A stretch of 12,458 nucleotides of DNA from UBA7672 sp035548775 (GCA_035548775.1 DASZSI010000394.1:1-12458), one strand, 5' to 3'. Numbered from the stretch's first letter, positions 1 to 7,034 are shown. Notes: generated by a model from the sequence alone, not told the origin. A program made the numbers and translations.

Positions 1-89
1 TCTTTCTCCGTCACGCCCGGAGGCGCGGCCCACGCGGCGCCCATCATCGCGAGCGCGCCCGCTGAAACCAGTCCCGCAAGAATCCGCAT
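1..89 (-). CDS. Secreted protein of unknown function, N-terminal fragment (cut by window edge)
   Basis: Only the first 29 codons are present; the gene continues beyond base 1. The visible peptide starts MRILAGLVSAGALAMM and has the form of a Sec signal peptide: one basic residue, a hydrophobic core, then a small-residue stretch ending AWA-AP that could be a signal peptidase I site near residues 21-22. The ATG at 87-89 is preferred because GGGAG lies 6 bases upstream. The other ATG, at 91-93, leads into a charged, non-signal sequence. It is the last visible gene of the leftward cluster with the DUF2059-like lipoprotein, about 128 bp downstream of that gene. The family cannot be named from the fragment; an exported or periplasmic location is inferred from the signal peptide only. 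Confidence 0.6.
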   Translation of the reverse strand, partial: MRILAGLVSAGALAMMGAAWAAPPGVTEK

Positions 90-217
90 TCATGTCTCCC
101 GGTTGAATTACGTGCGCGAGTCGCCCGCGAACACGCGGGAAGCTAGCACCAGCCTCCTCGCGGACAAGGATCGGAAGACAGGCTTCCCTGCAATTTGGCG
201 CGAGGTCGCCGCCGGGC

Positions 218-886
218 CTATTTCGGCTTGGCGGGCGGGGCCGATTGGGCGGGCTGCGGCGGCAGGCCAAGCTTCGACAGGTCGATCGGCTTGCCATCCG
301 GACCGATGATGGTCGGCGCGCCGCCAGGACCGCCGGGGCCGCTGGGTCCTGTCGGCGCAGGCGCCGGCTTGGGCTGCACGGCCGGCCAAGCCGACTTCAT
401 CTCTTTCACAGCCTTGTCGGAAGCATTGCTCACGACGGCGTCGACAACCTGGAAGCTCTTCTCCGACACTTCCTGCATGTGCTCGCCGATCGCCTTGCCC
501 TCTTTCGAGGTGACCAGCTTGAGCAGCAGGTCGAGTTCCGGCTTGGTGAAGGTGTCGGTCAACGCCGCCTGCATCGCCTCTTTCATCTGCGGCACGGCGG
601 CTTCCAGGTTTTTCGTGATGCCGGTCTTCGCCGCCATCAGTTGGTCGGTGGTCAGCTCCGGATCTTGCTGGTGCAGACGTTGCAGCTGCTGGATCGCAAC
701 CTGTTCCAGCGTCTTCTTGTCCATGCTGAGCACGCCGCCGGCATCGACGATTTTCATGGCGACCGCCTTGGCGGCCGGCGTCGGGGGACCCTTCACCGGC
801 TCCCCGGTGGCGGCATCCAGCACGGGCGGCTTGTTGCAGCCCGCCAGGGCGGCCACGGCGATCGCCGCCAGAACCATCGATCTCAT
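218..886 (-). CDS. DUF2059-like lipoprotein with proline-rich tail
   Basis: 222 residues. It begins with a lipoprotein signal, with lipobox LAGC at residues 14-17 (lipidated Cys17). Residue +2 is Asn, so no aspartate inner-membrane retention signal is visible. Residues about 38-165 are helical and charged and resemble the DUF2059 family, including the stretch FTKPELDLLLKLVTSKEGKA, which matches that family's pattern of an acidic helix followed by 'SxEGKA'. Residues about 170-222 are a Pro/Gly-rich low-complexity tail. AAGGA lies 7 bases before the ATG. The gene follows rpiA by 70 bp on the same strand, so cotranscription is likely. DUF2059 proteins have no established biochemical role. The lipoprotein assignment is strong; the family name is a reading from sequence pattern. 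Confidence 0.85.
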   Translation of the reverse strand: MRSMVLAAIAVAALAGCNKPPVLDAATGEPVKGPPTPAAKAVAMKIVDAGGVLSMDKKTLEQVAIQQLQRLHQQDPELTTDQLMAAKTGITKNLEAAVPQMKEAMQAALTDTFTKPELDLLLKLVTSKEGKAIGEHMQEVSEKSFQVVDAVVSNASDKAVKEMKSAWPAVQPKPAPAPTGPSGPGGPGGAPTIIGPDGKPIDLSKLGLPPQPAQSAPPAKPK

Positions 887-956
887 CGGTCTATCCTTGT
901 AATTCCGGCCTTGCCTGTTCCGGGAACGTCCTAGGGCGCCGGACGGCGTCCGTCAC

Positions 957-1655
957 CTATTTCCGAACAAGGGTCCGGGCCCCGGTTTCCGTTCCCACGA
1001 TCACGAGGTCGGCATAGCCCACGAACAGGCCATGCTCCACCACCCCGGGTATGCCGTCCAGCACCCGCGCCAGGGCGTATACATCGTGAATCTCTTCGCA
1101 ATGAAGGTCGAGGATCAGGTGGCCGCCATCCGTGTGCAGCAGGCTTTCGCGGGTCGCCATCCGCCAGGAGCTGGCGGCCGACTTGTGCCCGATCAGGCTG
1201 ATGGCGTCGTGGATGCACCGCCGCGTCAGCTCCGCCGCAAACGGATTGATCTCAAGCGGCAGGGGAAATTTGCCCAGCGTCTTCACTTCCTTGCTGGGGT
1301 CGGCGATCACGGCCATCCGCGCCGAAGCGTCGGCGATGATCTTCTCACGCAGCAGGGCGGCGCCGCCGCCCTTGATGAGGTTGAGGTCCGGATCGAACTC
1401 GTCGGCGCCATCGATGGTCAGGTCGATATGATCGAGATCGTCCGGGCTCACGATCCTGATGCCCAGTTGCCGGGCCAGCTTGTCCGTCGCCTCCGATGTC
1501 GGCGTGCCGACGATCTTCAGGCCCTGTGACACTTTCTCGGCCAGCAGCTTCACGAAGATCGCCGCCGTCGAGCCGGTGCCCAGCCCGAGCACCATGTCTG
1601 GCTCGACCAGTTTCAGCGCCTCGCGGGCGGCATTGGTCTTGGCTGTGTCAGACAT
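957..1655 (-). CDS. rpiA: Ribose-5-phosphate isomerase A
   Basis: Cytoplasmic enzyme interconverting ribose 5-phosphate and ribulose 5-phosphate in the non-oxidative pentose phosphate pathway. At 232 residues it is of normal length for RpiA. Family motifs in order: GLGTGSTA (24-31), GTPTS (50-54), the catalytic IDGADEFD (81-88; Asp82 and Asp85), IKGGGAALLREK (94-105; Lys95 and the likely general base Glu104), and PGVVEHGLF (203-211). These correspond to Asp81, Asp84, Lys94 and Glu103 of the E. coli enzyme. It sits third in a leftward cluster, 66 bp after the aspartic protease gene and 70 bp before the DUF2059-like lipoprotein gene. The weak ribosome binding site (GGGTGA) falls inside a hairpin that ends one base before the ATG, described separately. 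Confidence 0.97.
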   Translation of the reverse strand: MSDTAKTNAAREALKLVEPDMVLGLGTGSTAAIFVKLLAEKVSQGLKIVGTPTSEATDKLARQLGIRIVSPDDLDHIDLTIDGADEFDPDLNLIKGGGAALLREKIIADASARMAVIADPSKEVKTLGKFPLPLEINPFAAELTRRCIHDAISLIGHKSAASSWRMATRESLLHTDGGHLILDLHCEEIHDVYALARVLDGIPGVVEHGLFVGYADLVIVGTETGARTLVRK

Positions 1656-1656
1656 G

Positions 1657-1678
1657 GATCACCCGTGTTCGGGCGATC
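1657..1678 (-). promoter_or_regulatory. Hairpin abutting the rpiA start codon
   Basis: In the transcript the sequence reads GATCGCCCG-AACA-CGGGTGATC, a 9-bp stem (one G-U pair) with a 4-base loop. It ends one base before the rpiA ATG (1653-1655) and contains the only Shine-Dalgarno-like bases (GGGTGA). It lacks a following U tract, so it is not a standard terminator. A role in limiting translation initiation or in processing between the protease and rpiA cistrons is inferred. Confidence 0.5.
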
Positions 1679-1721
1679 TTCTAGCCTGCTTTCGCGCCGA
1701 AGTGAAAACTGCAGGAGCTGC

Positions 1722-2837
1722 CTAGTAATAGTTCTCTGTGGTCAACTGCCGGGTCGAGCCGTCGTCCAGCACCACCGTCACGGTCTGGCCGGGATCGATC
1801 TGGCTTCCGACCGGCTTTCCTTCGGCGTCGCGAATCTCGACCACAGCTTCGCCCTCCTTGAACCCCGCCTTCGCGGCGGGGCTGTTGGGCGCCACCAGCC
1901 AGATGCGGGGCGGGTTGGTTCCCGGCTTCATCAGGAGGCCGGTCGTGTTGCGATCGAACTTCCTGCCAAAGTGCGAGTTGGGCGTCAGCCACATGCGATA
2001 ATGGCCAAGGTCGAACACGATGTTGAACTGGCTCAATATCTCCATGCCCAGGATCGCATCCATTCCGCCCAGCCCGCGCGGGGAGATAGTGGCCGGCACG
2101 TCAGTGAAGGTCTTGCCGCCGATCTCGACCGTCTGCAGCGAGGCGATAGGCCGGCGATAGGTTCCGTCCACGCCATTGATGATCTGCTCGGACGCCTTGC
2201 GGCCGACCATCACCTTGTTGCGCTGCTGGAAGAACACGTTGAGGTGCACGGCAGTGCTGGCGCCAGTGTCGATAACCGTATCCGCCTCCTTGCCGTCGAG
2301 CTTCAGCCGCACGGCGCGAAGCGTGCCGACGCTCTTCATCGTAATGGCGCCGTCCTTGGGCGCCTTGAACTCGTTTGGCTTCACGAAACTGGCGACCATC
2401 CGGTCGAAGTCGAAGCTGATCACGTAGTTCTTCAGCACGTCGATGCCGATGACCGCGGTCGCCGGCGTCCCGCGCGTGAGGGCATCCAGCTGGACCATGT
2501 CGAACGTCCTGGTCTCCTTGATCGTGTCCCCGAACGCGATCTCGGCGCCGAGCGAGGTGTCGACCCGTATCTTGCCGCCGGACGCCCCGCTCGATTCCTG
2601 CTTCCAGAGCGCGCCGAGCCCGATCTCCTTGGCGAAATCCGGATCGATGATCGACGAGCCAGCGCCCGTGTCGATCATGGCGTAGGTTTCGTGGCCGTTG
2701 ACCTTGATCGGAATGAAGATCGAGTCGCCGAAATACTTGAAGGCGATCTCGTCGGCCTGGGCTGCGCCGGCTGCGCCAGCCATCACGACAACTGCCAGCG
2801 CAAGCCGGCGAGCACGGCCCAAAATATTGAACGCCAT
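1722..2837 (-). CDS. Secreted two-lobed retropepsin-like aspartic protease with PDZ domain
   Basis: 371 residues. Residues 1-28 form a signal peptide (RR, hydrophobic core, cleavage likely after AQA), so the protein is probably periplasmic. Two repeated retropepsin-like lobes follow. Lobe 1 has the active-site motif MIDTGAGSS (Asp56) and a later hydrophobic-Gly motif AVIGIDVL (128-135). Lobe 2 has VIDTGASTA (Asp190) and AILGMEIL (261-268). Each lobe could supply one catalytic aspartate, so a single chain could form a complete active site. Residues about 305-371 resemble a PDZ domain (IWLVAPNSPAAKAGFKEGE), which in other proteases binds substrate C-termini. GAGGGG precedes the ATG by about 6 bases. 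It follows the DUF6489-like gene by 27 bp and precedes rpiA by 66 bp. The natural substrate is unknown. Confidence 0.88.
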   Translation of the reverse strand: MAFNILGRARRLALAVVVMAGAAGAAQADEIAFKYFGDSIFIPIKVNGHETYAMIDTGAGSSIIDPDFAKEIGLGALWKQESSGASGGKIRVDTSLGAEIAFGDTIKETRTFDMVQLDALTRGTPATAVIGIDVLKNYVISFDFDRMVASFVKPNEFKAPKDGAITMKSVGTLRAVRLKLDGKEADTVIDTGASTAVHLNVFFQQRNKVMVGRKASEQIINGVDGTYRRPIASLQTVEIGGKTFTDVPATISPRGLGGMDAILGMEILSQFNIVFDLGHYRMWLTPNSHFGRKFDRNTTGLLMKPGTNPPRIWLVAPNSPAAKAGFKEGEAVVEIRDAEGKPVGSQIDPGQTVTVVLDDGSTRQLTTENYY

Positions 2838-2864
2838 ATCGTCCCCCTCAATCTGAGTGGACGA

Positions 2865-3122
2865 CTATCCCTTTTTTGCCGGCGCATCGCCAGTGGCGGC
2901 GCGCGCCCCGGCCTGCATCATCTGCATGAAGCTGTCGGTCGCCTGGCCGCCCATGGAATACCACTGCTTCAGGTAGAATTCCGGGCTCACCAGCTCGATG
3001 TTCTGCTCGATCCTTTGTTTGATCGCCGAAACCAGCGTCTCGTTCACCGGCGCCAGGTTCGGCAGGCCCAGGAAGGCGCGCGCTTCCTCCGGCGTGCAAT
3101 CCACGGTGATGTTGAGTTTCAT
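2865..3122 (-). CDS. DUF6489-like small protein
   Basis: 85 residues beginning MKLNITVDCTPEEARAFLGL, a pattern I associate with the DUF6489 family of small alphaproteobacterial proteins. No enzymatic motif, signal peptide or membrane segment is visible. The middle (about 30-65) is amphipathic and rich in Gln, Met and aromatic residues, and the C-terminus ends in a short Ala/Lys tail. The ATG at 3120-3122 is chosen because AGGAGA lies about 7 bases upstream; the frame stays open further upstream, but that extension has no family-like sequence. It is the first gene of the leftward cluster, 27 bp before the aspartic protease gene. Function is unknown. Confidence 0.85.
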   Translation of the reverse strand: MKLNITVDCTPEEARAFLGLPNLAPVNETLVSAIKQRIEQNIELVSPEFYLKQWYSMGGQATDSFMQMMQAGARAATGDAPAKKG

Positions 3123-3291
3123 GCCCCGGTCTCCTGCGGCTCCAGCCACGTCCGCGTCGGACCAGAGCCCAATCCAGGCTTGGTGGGAAGGGCCGCAGGC
3201 CCTGAAACCACGCTGAAAAGGGTCATCCGGCGGATTTCGTGGCCGCTGTGATTGATCGCCGCCTAACGAATCGCCGCCCGGGGCTGGCCCA

Positions 3292-3331
3292 ATTTTATCC
3301 GGGTTTAATTGACTCCTCATTTTATCCGGGT
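3292..3331 (+). promoter_or_regulatory. Two 13-bp direct repeats, candidate operator pair
   Basis: ATTTTATCCGGGT occurs at 3292-3304 and again, identically, at 3319-3331 (27 bp start to start). The core TATCCGGGTA of the second copy is an imperfect palindrome (TAnCCGGnTA). The first copy lies just upstream of the proposed -35 (3309-3314) and the second fills the spacer up to the -10. This is the layout of a repressor operator for the DUF2239-MATE unit. The binding protein is not known. Confidence 0.65.
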
Positions 3332-3336
3332 ATTAC
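3309..3336 (+). promoter_or_regulatory. Promoter of the DUF2239-MATE unit
   Basis: A -35 element TTGACT (3309-3314) and a -10-like TATTAC (3331-3336) are separated by 16 bp. Transcription would start near 3343, about 18 bases before the ATG at 3361. GGAAG at 3349-3353 serves as ribosome binding site, within the palindrome CTTCCGGAAG. The second direct repeat overlaps the spacer and the first base of the -10. Confidence 0.5.
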
Positions 3337-3360
3337 AGCGCGCCTTCCGGAAGTCGTCAC

Positions 3361-3972
3361 ATGACCCTGCTTGCCGCGCCCACCTGCATCGCCTTTGAAG
3401 GATCGAAGCGCCTCGCCGCGGGATCGCTGGCCGACGTCGCCATCGCCTTGCGCAAGCGCGCGCCGGCGGCCAACCGCAAGCAGATCCTGGTGTTCGATTT
3501 CGCCACCGGCCAGCAGCTCGACTTTGACCTTTCCGGCACCGAGAAGGAAATCCGCGCCCGTTACGCCGAAAAGCCCGCCGCCGCCCTCACCGCTCCTGAA
3601 GAACCCGAGCCGGCAGCCCCGCGCGGACCCGGCCGCCCCAGGCTGGGCGTCATCGCCCGCGAAGTGACGCTGCTGCCGCGCCATTGGGACTGGCTCAGCG
3701 CCCAGCCCGGCGGCGCCTCCGTCGCCCTGCGCAAGCTGGTCGAGGAAGCCCGCCGCACCCGTGGTCGAACTGACGCCTTGCGCGCCCGCCGCGAAGCAGC
3801 CTATCGGTTCCTGTCGGCCATTGCGGGGGACCTGCCGAACTACGAAGACTCCAATCGAGCATTGTTCGCCGGCGACGCCGGCAAGTTTTCCGAGCTTACC
3901 GAGACCTGGCCTCCCGACGTGCGCGAGCACGCTCGCCGCCTCGCCACTGCCGCGTTCAATTCAAAATCATAA
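3361..3972 (+). CDS. DUF2239 family protein, possible DNA-binding autoregulator
   Basis: 203 residues matching the DUF2239 family in length and in the signature stretch running from GRPRLGVIAREVTL into the following helices. The N-terminal part (about 1-70) looks like a small alpha/beta domain; residues 72-90 are an Ala/Pro/Glu linker. GRPR at 91-94 resembles an AT-hook core. Residues about 99-132 (REVTLLPRHWDWL, turn PGGAS, then VALRKLVEEARR) follow the strand-helix-turn-helix plan of ribbon-helix-helix proteins. The C-terminal part is helical. It starts 29 bp after the second of two direct repeats, and its stop is 22 bp before the MATE ATG, so both are probably one transcript. A role as repressor of its own operon is my inference; DUF2239 has no established function that I know of. 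Confidence 0.88.
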   Translation: MTLLAAPTCIAFEGSKRLAAGSLADVAIALRKRAPAANRKQILVFDFATGQQLDFDLSGTEKEIRARYAEKPAAALTAPEEPEPAAPRGPGRPRLGVIAREVTLLPRHWDWLSAQPGGASVALRKLVEEARRTRGRTDALRARREAAYRFLSAIAGDLPNYEDSNRALFAGDAGKFSELTETWPPDVREHARRLATAAFNSKS

Positions 3973-3994
3973 TAGCGGAACTCCTCCCGTGGAC

Positions 3995-5383
3995 ATGTCA
4001 ACGCCATCCGCCAAAGCGACCACCGCGTCGCCGCATGCCAGCGCCCCGCCCCTTTGGCGCACCTTCATCGCGTTCCTTGCGCCGATGATGCTGTCCAACA
4101 TCCTCCAGTCGCTGTCAGGCACGATCAACAGCGTCTTTCTTGGCCAGATGATCGGCGTGAAGGCGCTCGCCGCCGCAACCGTCTTCTTCCCGGTGATGTT
4201 CTTCTTCATCGCCTTCGTCATCGGCCTCGGCATGGGCGCATCGGTCCTGATCGGCCAGGCCTACGGCAAGGGCGACATGGAACGCGTACGCCAGGTGGCC
4301 GGCGCCAGCCTCGCCATCTCGCTGGTGGTCGGCGGCGTGATCGCCGTATTCGGCGGCATCTTCGCCCGCCAGCTGATGGTCGCCATGGCGACCCCGGCGG
4401 ACATCCTGGAAGACGCGATCAGCTACGCGCGCATCATGTTGCTGCAGATGCCGCTCCTGTTCGTCTTCCTGCTCGCAACCTCGATCCTCCGCGGTGTGGG
4501 CGACGCCGTGACGCCGCTCTGGACCCTCGCCTTTTCCACCCTGGTCGGCCTCATCATCACGCCGGCCCTGATCGTCGGCACATTCGGCCTGCCGAAGCTG
4601 GGCGTCGCCAGCGCGGCCGTGGCCTCGGTCTTCGCCTTCATCGCGGCCTTCGCGTGGCTTGCCTGGAACCTTATCCGCCGCAACCATCCGCTGGCGCCAA
4701 CCCGCGCGCTGCTCGCCCACATCAAGCTCGACCCGCAGGTGCTGGGCACGATCCTTCGCCTCGGCGTGCCCACGGGCATCCAGATGGTCATCATGGCGAT
4801 CGCCGAGATCGTTCTGCTCGGCATGGCGAACTCATACGGCTCCGAAGCCACGGCCGCCTATGGCGCGATCAACCAGGTGCTCGCCTATGTGCAGTTCCCG
4901 GCCATGTCGATCGGCATCACCGCATCGATCCTCGGCGCGCAGGCCATCGGCGCGGGCCGCGTGAACCAGCTCTGGCCGATCACCCGCACCGCCCTGACGC
5001 TCAACCTTGTCATCACCGGCGCAGGCGTCGTCCTCGTCTACCTGCTGTCCGATCCGATCATCAAGATGTTCATCACCGACGAAAAGGTCGTGGACCTCAC
5101 CGAGCACCTGCTCGCCATCGTCCTCTGGAGCACGGTGATCTTCGGCATGGCGGTGGTTTTCTCCGGCATGATGCGCTCTTCGGGCACGGTGCTCGCCCCC
5201 ATGGCGCTCTCGATCACGGCGATCGCGCTGGTTGAAGTCCCGGTCGCCTGGTTTGTCAGCCACCAGATCGGCGTCGACGGCGTCTGGTACGGCTACCCCG
5301 CAGCCTTCTGCGCCATGCTGCTCCTGCAATCCTCCTTCTACACCTTCATCTGGCGCAAACGCTCGATCCGGGCGCTGGTGTAA
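3995..5383 (+). CDS. MATE family multidrug efflux transporter
   Basis: 462 residues with about 12 hydrophobic segments in two six-helix halves, as expected for MATE exporters, which use Na+ or H+ gradients to expel cationic drugs and metabolites across the inner membrane. Visible family features: an N-terminal helix with PMMLSNILQSL, GASVLIGQAYGKGD (81-94) after helix 2, and the repeat-half counterpart GVPTGIQMVIMAIAE. The fragment ILRGVGDAVTPLWT is also typical of the family. The ATG at 3995 gives the usual N-terminus. An in-frame GTG at 3989 sits 9 bases after GCGGA and is a real alternative, adding two residues. It follows the DUF2239 gene by 22 bp. Substrate cannot be told from sequence. 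Confidence 0.95.
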   Translation: MSTPSAKATTASPHASAPPLWRTFIAFLAPMMLSNILQSLSGTINSVFLGQMIGVKALAAATVFFPVMFFFIAFVIGLGMGASVLIGQAYGKGDMERVRQVAGASLAISLVVGGVIAVFGGIFARQLMVAMATPADILEDAISYARIMLLQMPLLFVFLLATSILRGVGDAVTPLWTLAFSTLVGLIITPALIVGTFGLPKLGVASAAVASVFAFIAAFAWLAWNLIRRNHPLAPTRALLAHIKLDPQVLGTILRLGVPTGIQMVIMAIAEIVLLGMANSYGSEATAAYGAINQVLAYVQFPAMSIGITASILGAQAIGAGRVNQLWPITRTALTLNLVITGAGVVLVYLLSDPIIKMFITDEKVVDLTEHLLAIVLWSTVIFGMAVVFSGMMRSSGTVLAPMALSITAIALVEVPVAWFVSHQIGVDGVWYGYPAAFCAMLLLQSSFYTFIWRKRSIRALV

Positions 5384-5411
5384 TTGAGCTGGCCTAACCT
5401 TAGGGGATACT
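5384..5411 (+). promoter_or_regulatory. Possible promoter of the MDR oxidoreductase
   Basis: TTGAGC (5384-5389) and GATACT (5406-5411) are spaced 16 bp and could form a weak sigma-70-type promoter. Transcription would start near 5418, just before the start-codon hairpin. The imperfect palindrome CCTAACCTTAGG (5393-5404) lies in the spacer. Low confidence: both hexamers match consensus at four of six positions. Confidence 0.3.
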
Positions 5412-5434
5412 GGCCTCTGTTCGCCGCCATGATA

Positions 5435-5466
5435 GGGATGTCCCGCTCCAGTAAGAGGGACATCCC
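5435..5466 (+). promoter_or_regulatory. Perfect 10-bp hairpin abutting the MDR oxidoreductase start codon
   Basis: GGGATGTCCC (5435-5444) and GGGACATCCC (5457-5466) are exact reverse complements separated by 12 bases. The second arm ends at the base before the ATG (5467) and contains the GGG of the ribosome binding site AAGAGGG. Each arm is also nearly self-palindromic (GGGA-nn-TCCC), so this could be either an RNA hairpin that hides the ribosome binding site or a pair of DNA sites for a dimeric regulator. Confidence 0.6.
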
Positions 5467-6597
5467 ATGGCCGACGGACTCCAGCTGCGCTCGCTCATCA
5501 AGAAGAGCGGAGAGCTTGAACTCTCCCTGGTGAAAATCCCGACGCCGGAGCCGGCGGCTGACGAGGTGGTGGTGCGCGTCGAGGCGACGCCGATCAACCC
5601 CTCCGACCTCGGCCTGCTGCTCGGCCCAGCCGACATGTCGACCGCCAAACAAACCGGCTCGAAGGACATGCCCGTCATCACGGCGAAAGTACCCGAGGCG
5701 ATGATGCGCGCCGTTGGCGCGCGCGCGGATGAATCCATGCCCGTCGGCAATGAAGGCGCCGGCGTCGTGGTGAAGGCCGGCTCCTCTCCGGAAGCGCAGA
5801 AGCTGATGGGCAAGACCGTCGCCGTGCTCGGCGGTTCGATGTACTCGCAATACCGCACCGTGAAGCTGCAGCAGACCATGCCGCTGCCCGCCGATGCGAC
5901 GCCCGCCGACGGCGCCTCGTGCTTCGTCAACCCGCTGACCGCGCTCGCGATGGTCCACACGATGCGGTCGGAAGGCCACACCGCCCTCGTCCACACGGCG
6001 GCGGCGTCCAACCTCGGCCAGATGCTGAACAAGATCTGCATCAAGGACGGCGTGCAGCTGGTCAACGTCGTGCGCTCGGACGAGCAGGCGAAAATCCTGA
6101 AGGATATCGGCGCTAAGGTGATCGTCGACTCGTCCAAGCCCTCTTTCACCGAAGACCTGATCGAAGCGATGAAGACCACCGGCGCCACGATCGGCTTCGA
6201 CGCCATCGGCGGCGGCAAGCTCGCAGGCCAGATCCTCGCTGCGATGGAAGTCGCGCTCAACTCGCGCCCCGGCGCCTACAGCCGTTACGGTTCCTCGACG
6301 CACAAGCAGGTCTACATCTATGGCCGCCTCAGCCTGGAGCCGACGATCCTCGGCGCGGCCTACGGCATGGCGTGGGGCGTGGGCGGCTTCCTGTTGACGC
6401 CGTTCCTGCAGAAGATCGGTTTTGCCGAAGCCCAGAAACTGCGCGATCGCGTGACCTCCGAACTGAAGACCACCTTCGCCAGCCACTACACCAAAACCAT
6501 TTCGCTCGCAGAAGCGCTCGATCTCGCCACAATCGGCGCCTACAGTAAACGTGCGACCGGCGAGAAATACCTGATCAACCCGAACAAGGGTCTCTAG
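5467..6597 (+). CDS. Zinc-independent MDR (quinone oxidoreductase-like) dehydrogenase
   Basis: 376 residues of the medium-chain dehydrogenase/reductase superfamily, cytoplasmic and probably NAD(P)H-dependent. Features: an N-terminal GroES-like domain with VVVRVEATPINPSDLGLLLG (35-54) and VGNEGAG (93-99), the conserved NPLTALAMV (155-163) entering the nucleotide-binding domain, then HTAAASNLGQML (176-187) in place of the usual glycine-rich loop, and DAIGGG (245-250). No catalytic or structural zinc-ligand clusters are visible, which fits the quinone oxidoreductase/enoyl reductase branch. The insert at about 55-92 between the NPSD motif and VGNEGAG is longer than in typical quinone oxidoreductases. 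AAGAGGG lies about 7 bases before the ATG. The Inh-like lipoprotein gene follows by 23 bp. Substrate is unknown. Confidence 0.92.
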   Translation: MADGLQLRSLIKKSGELELSLVKIPTPEPAADEVVVRVEATPINPSDLGLLLGPADMSTAKQTGSKDMPVITAKVPEAMMRAVGARADESMPVGNEGAGVVVKAGSSPEAQKLMGKTVAVLGGSMYSQYRTVKLQQTMPLPADATPADGASCFVNPLTALAMVHTMRSEGHTALVHTAAASNLGQMLNKICIKDGVQLVNVVRSDEQAKILKDIGAKVIVDSSKPSFTEDLIEAMKTTGATIGFDAIGGGKLAGQILAAMEVALNSRPGAYSRYGSSTHKQVYIYGRLSLEPTILGAAYGMAWGVGGFLLTPFLQKIGFAEAQKLRDRVTSELKTTFASHYTKTISLAEALDLATIGAYSKRATGEKYLINPNKGL

Positions 6598-6620
6598 GCC
6601 GGCGAGCATCGGGACGGTCC

Positions 6621-7019
6621 ATGAAGTCCGCTGTTGCATCGGCTGCGCTGGCCCTCGCCTGCGCAGCCTGTTCGCCCACGCCATCACCTACGCCCACCGC
6701 CAAAGCGGACGACGCGCACGCGGCGGCGCAGGCCGCGCTGGGCGTGACCTATGAAGTGAAGCTCACCGGCGGCCCGACCGCGCCCTGCCAGCTGAAGCTC
6801 GATCCCGCCACGCTCGCCACCACCACACCCGCCTGCCAGGCGCAGTATCCGCTGATCCAGCACGTAACGAAATGGAAGGCGACCGAAGGCGGCAGCCTCA
6901 GCCTGCTCGCCGCAAACGGAACAAGCCTCGCCGACTTCTCCCCGGTGCAGGACGGCACAGGCGTCTACCTGCGCGGCGGCGCGGATGGCGCGATCTATGA
7001 GCTGTGGCCGCCGCAGTAA
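6621..7019 (+). CDS. AprI/Inh-like lipoprotein, putative protease inhibitor
   Basis: 132 residues. The N-terminus is a short signal followed by a Cys-containing stretch (ALACAACSPT); Cys17 or Cys14 could be lipidated, though the lipobox is not canonical at -3. A Pro/Thr linker follows. From about 40 to the end the pattern resembles the AprI/Inh beta-barrel fold of periplasmic metalloprotease inhibitors: two cysteines (Cys56, Cys72) placed like the disulfide, then Trp85, GGSLSLLAANGTSLADF (90-106) and GVYLRGGADGAIYEL. In known systems Inh blocks serralysin-type proteases before secretion; no such protease gene is in this window. It starts 23 bp after the oxidoreductase gene, probably in the same transcript. 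The fold assignment is a pattern reading. Confidence 0.75.
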   Translation: MKSAVASAALALACAACSPTPSPTPTAKADDAHAAAQAALGVTYEVKLTGGPTAPCQLKLDPATLATTTPACQAQYPLIQHVTKWKATEGGSLSLLAANGTSLADFSPVQDGTGVYLRGGADGAIYELWPPQ

Positions 7020-7034
7020 TTGGCTTCGGGACGT

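Noticed and set aside
3190..3202. Strong hairpin GGGCC-GCA-GGCCC upstream of the DUF6489-like gene
   Set aside because: It has no U tract on either strand and no link to a start codon; too short to call a regulatory element.
1665..3251. Long open frame of 528 codons on the plus strand
   Set aside because: It lies antisense to the protease, DUF6489-like and rpiA leader regions, which have clear family motifs. Its protein is Arg/His/Asp-rich without any fold-like pattern, as expected for a shadow frame in GC-rich DNA.
5338..6687. Open frame of 449 codons on the minus strand
   Set aside because: Antisense to the MDR oxidoreductase; composition is Arg/Gly/His-rich, with no motif and no ribosome binding site.
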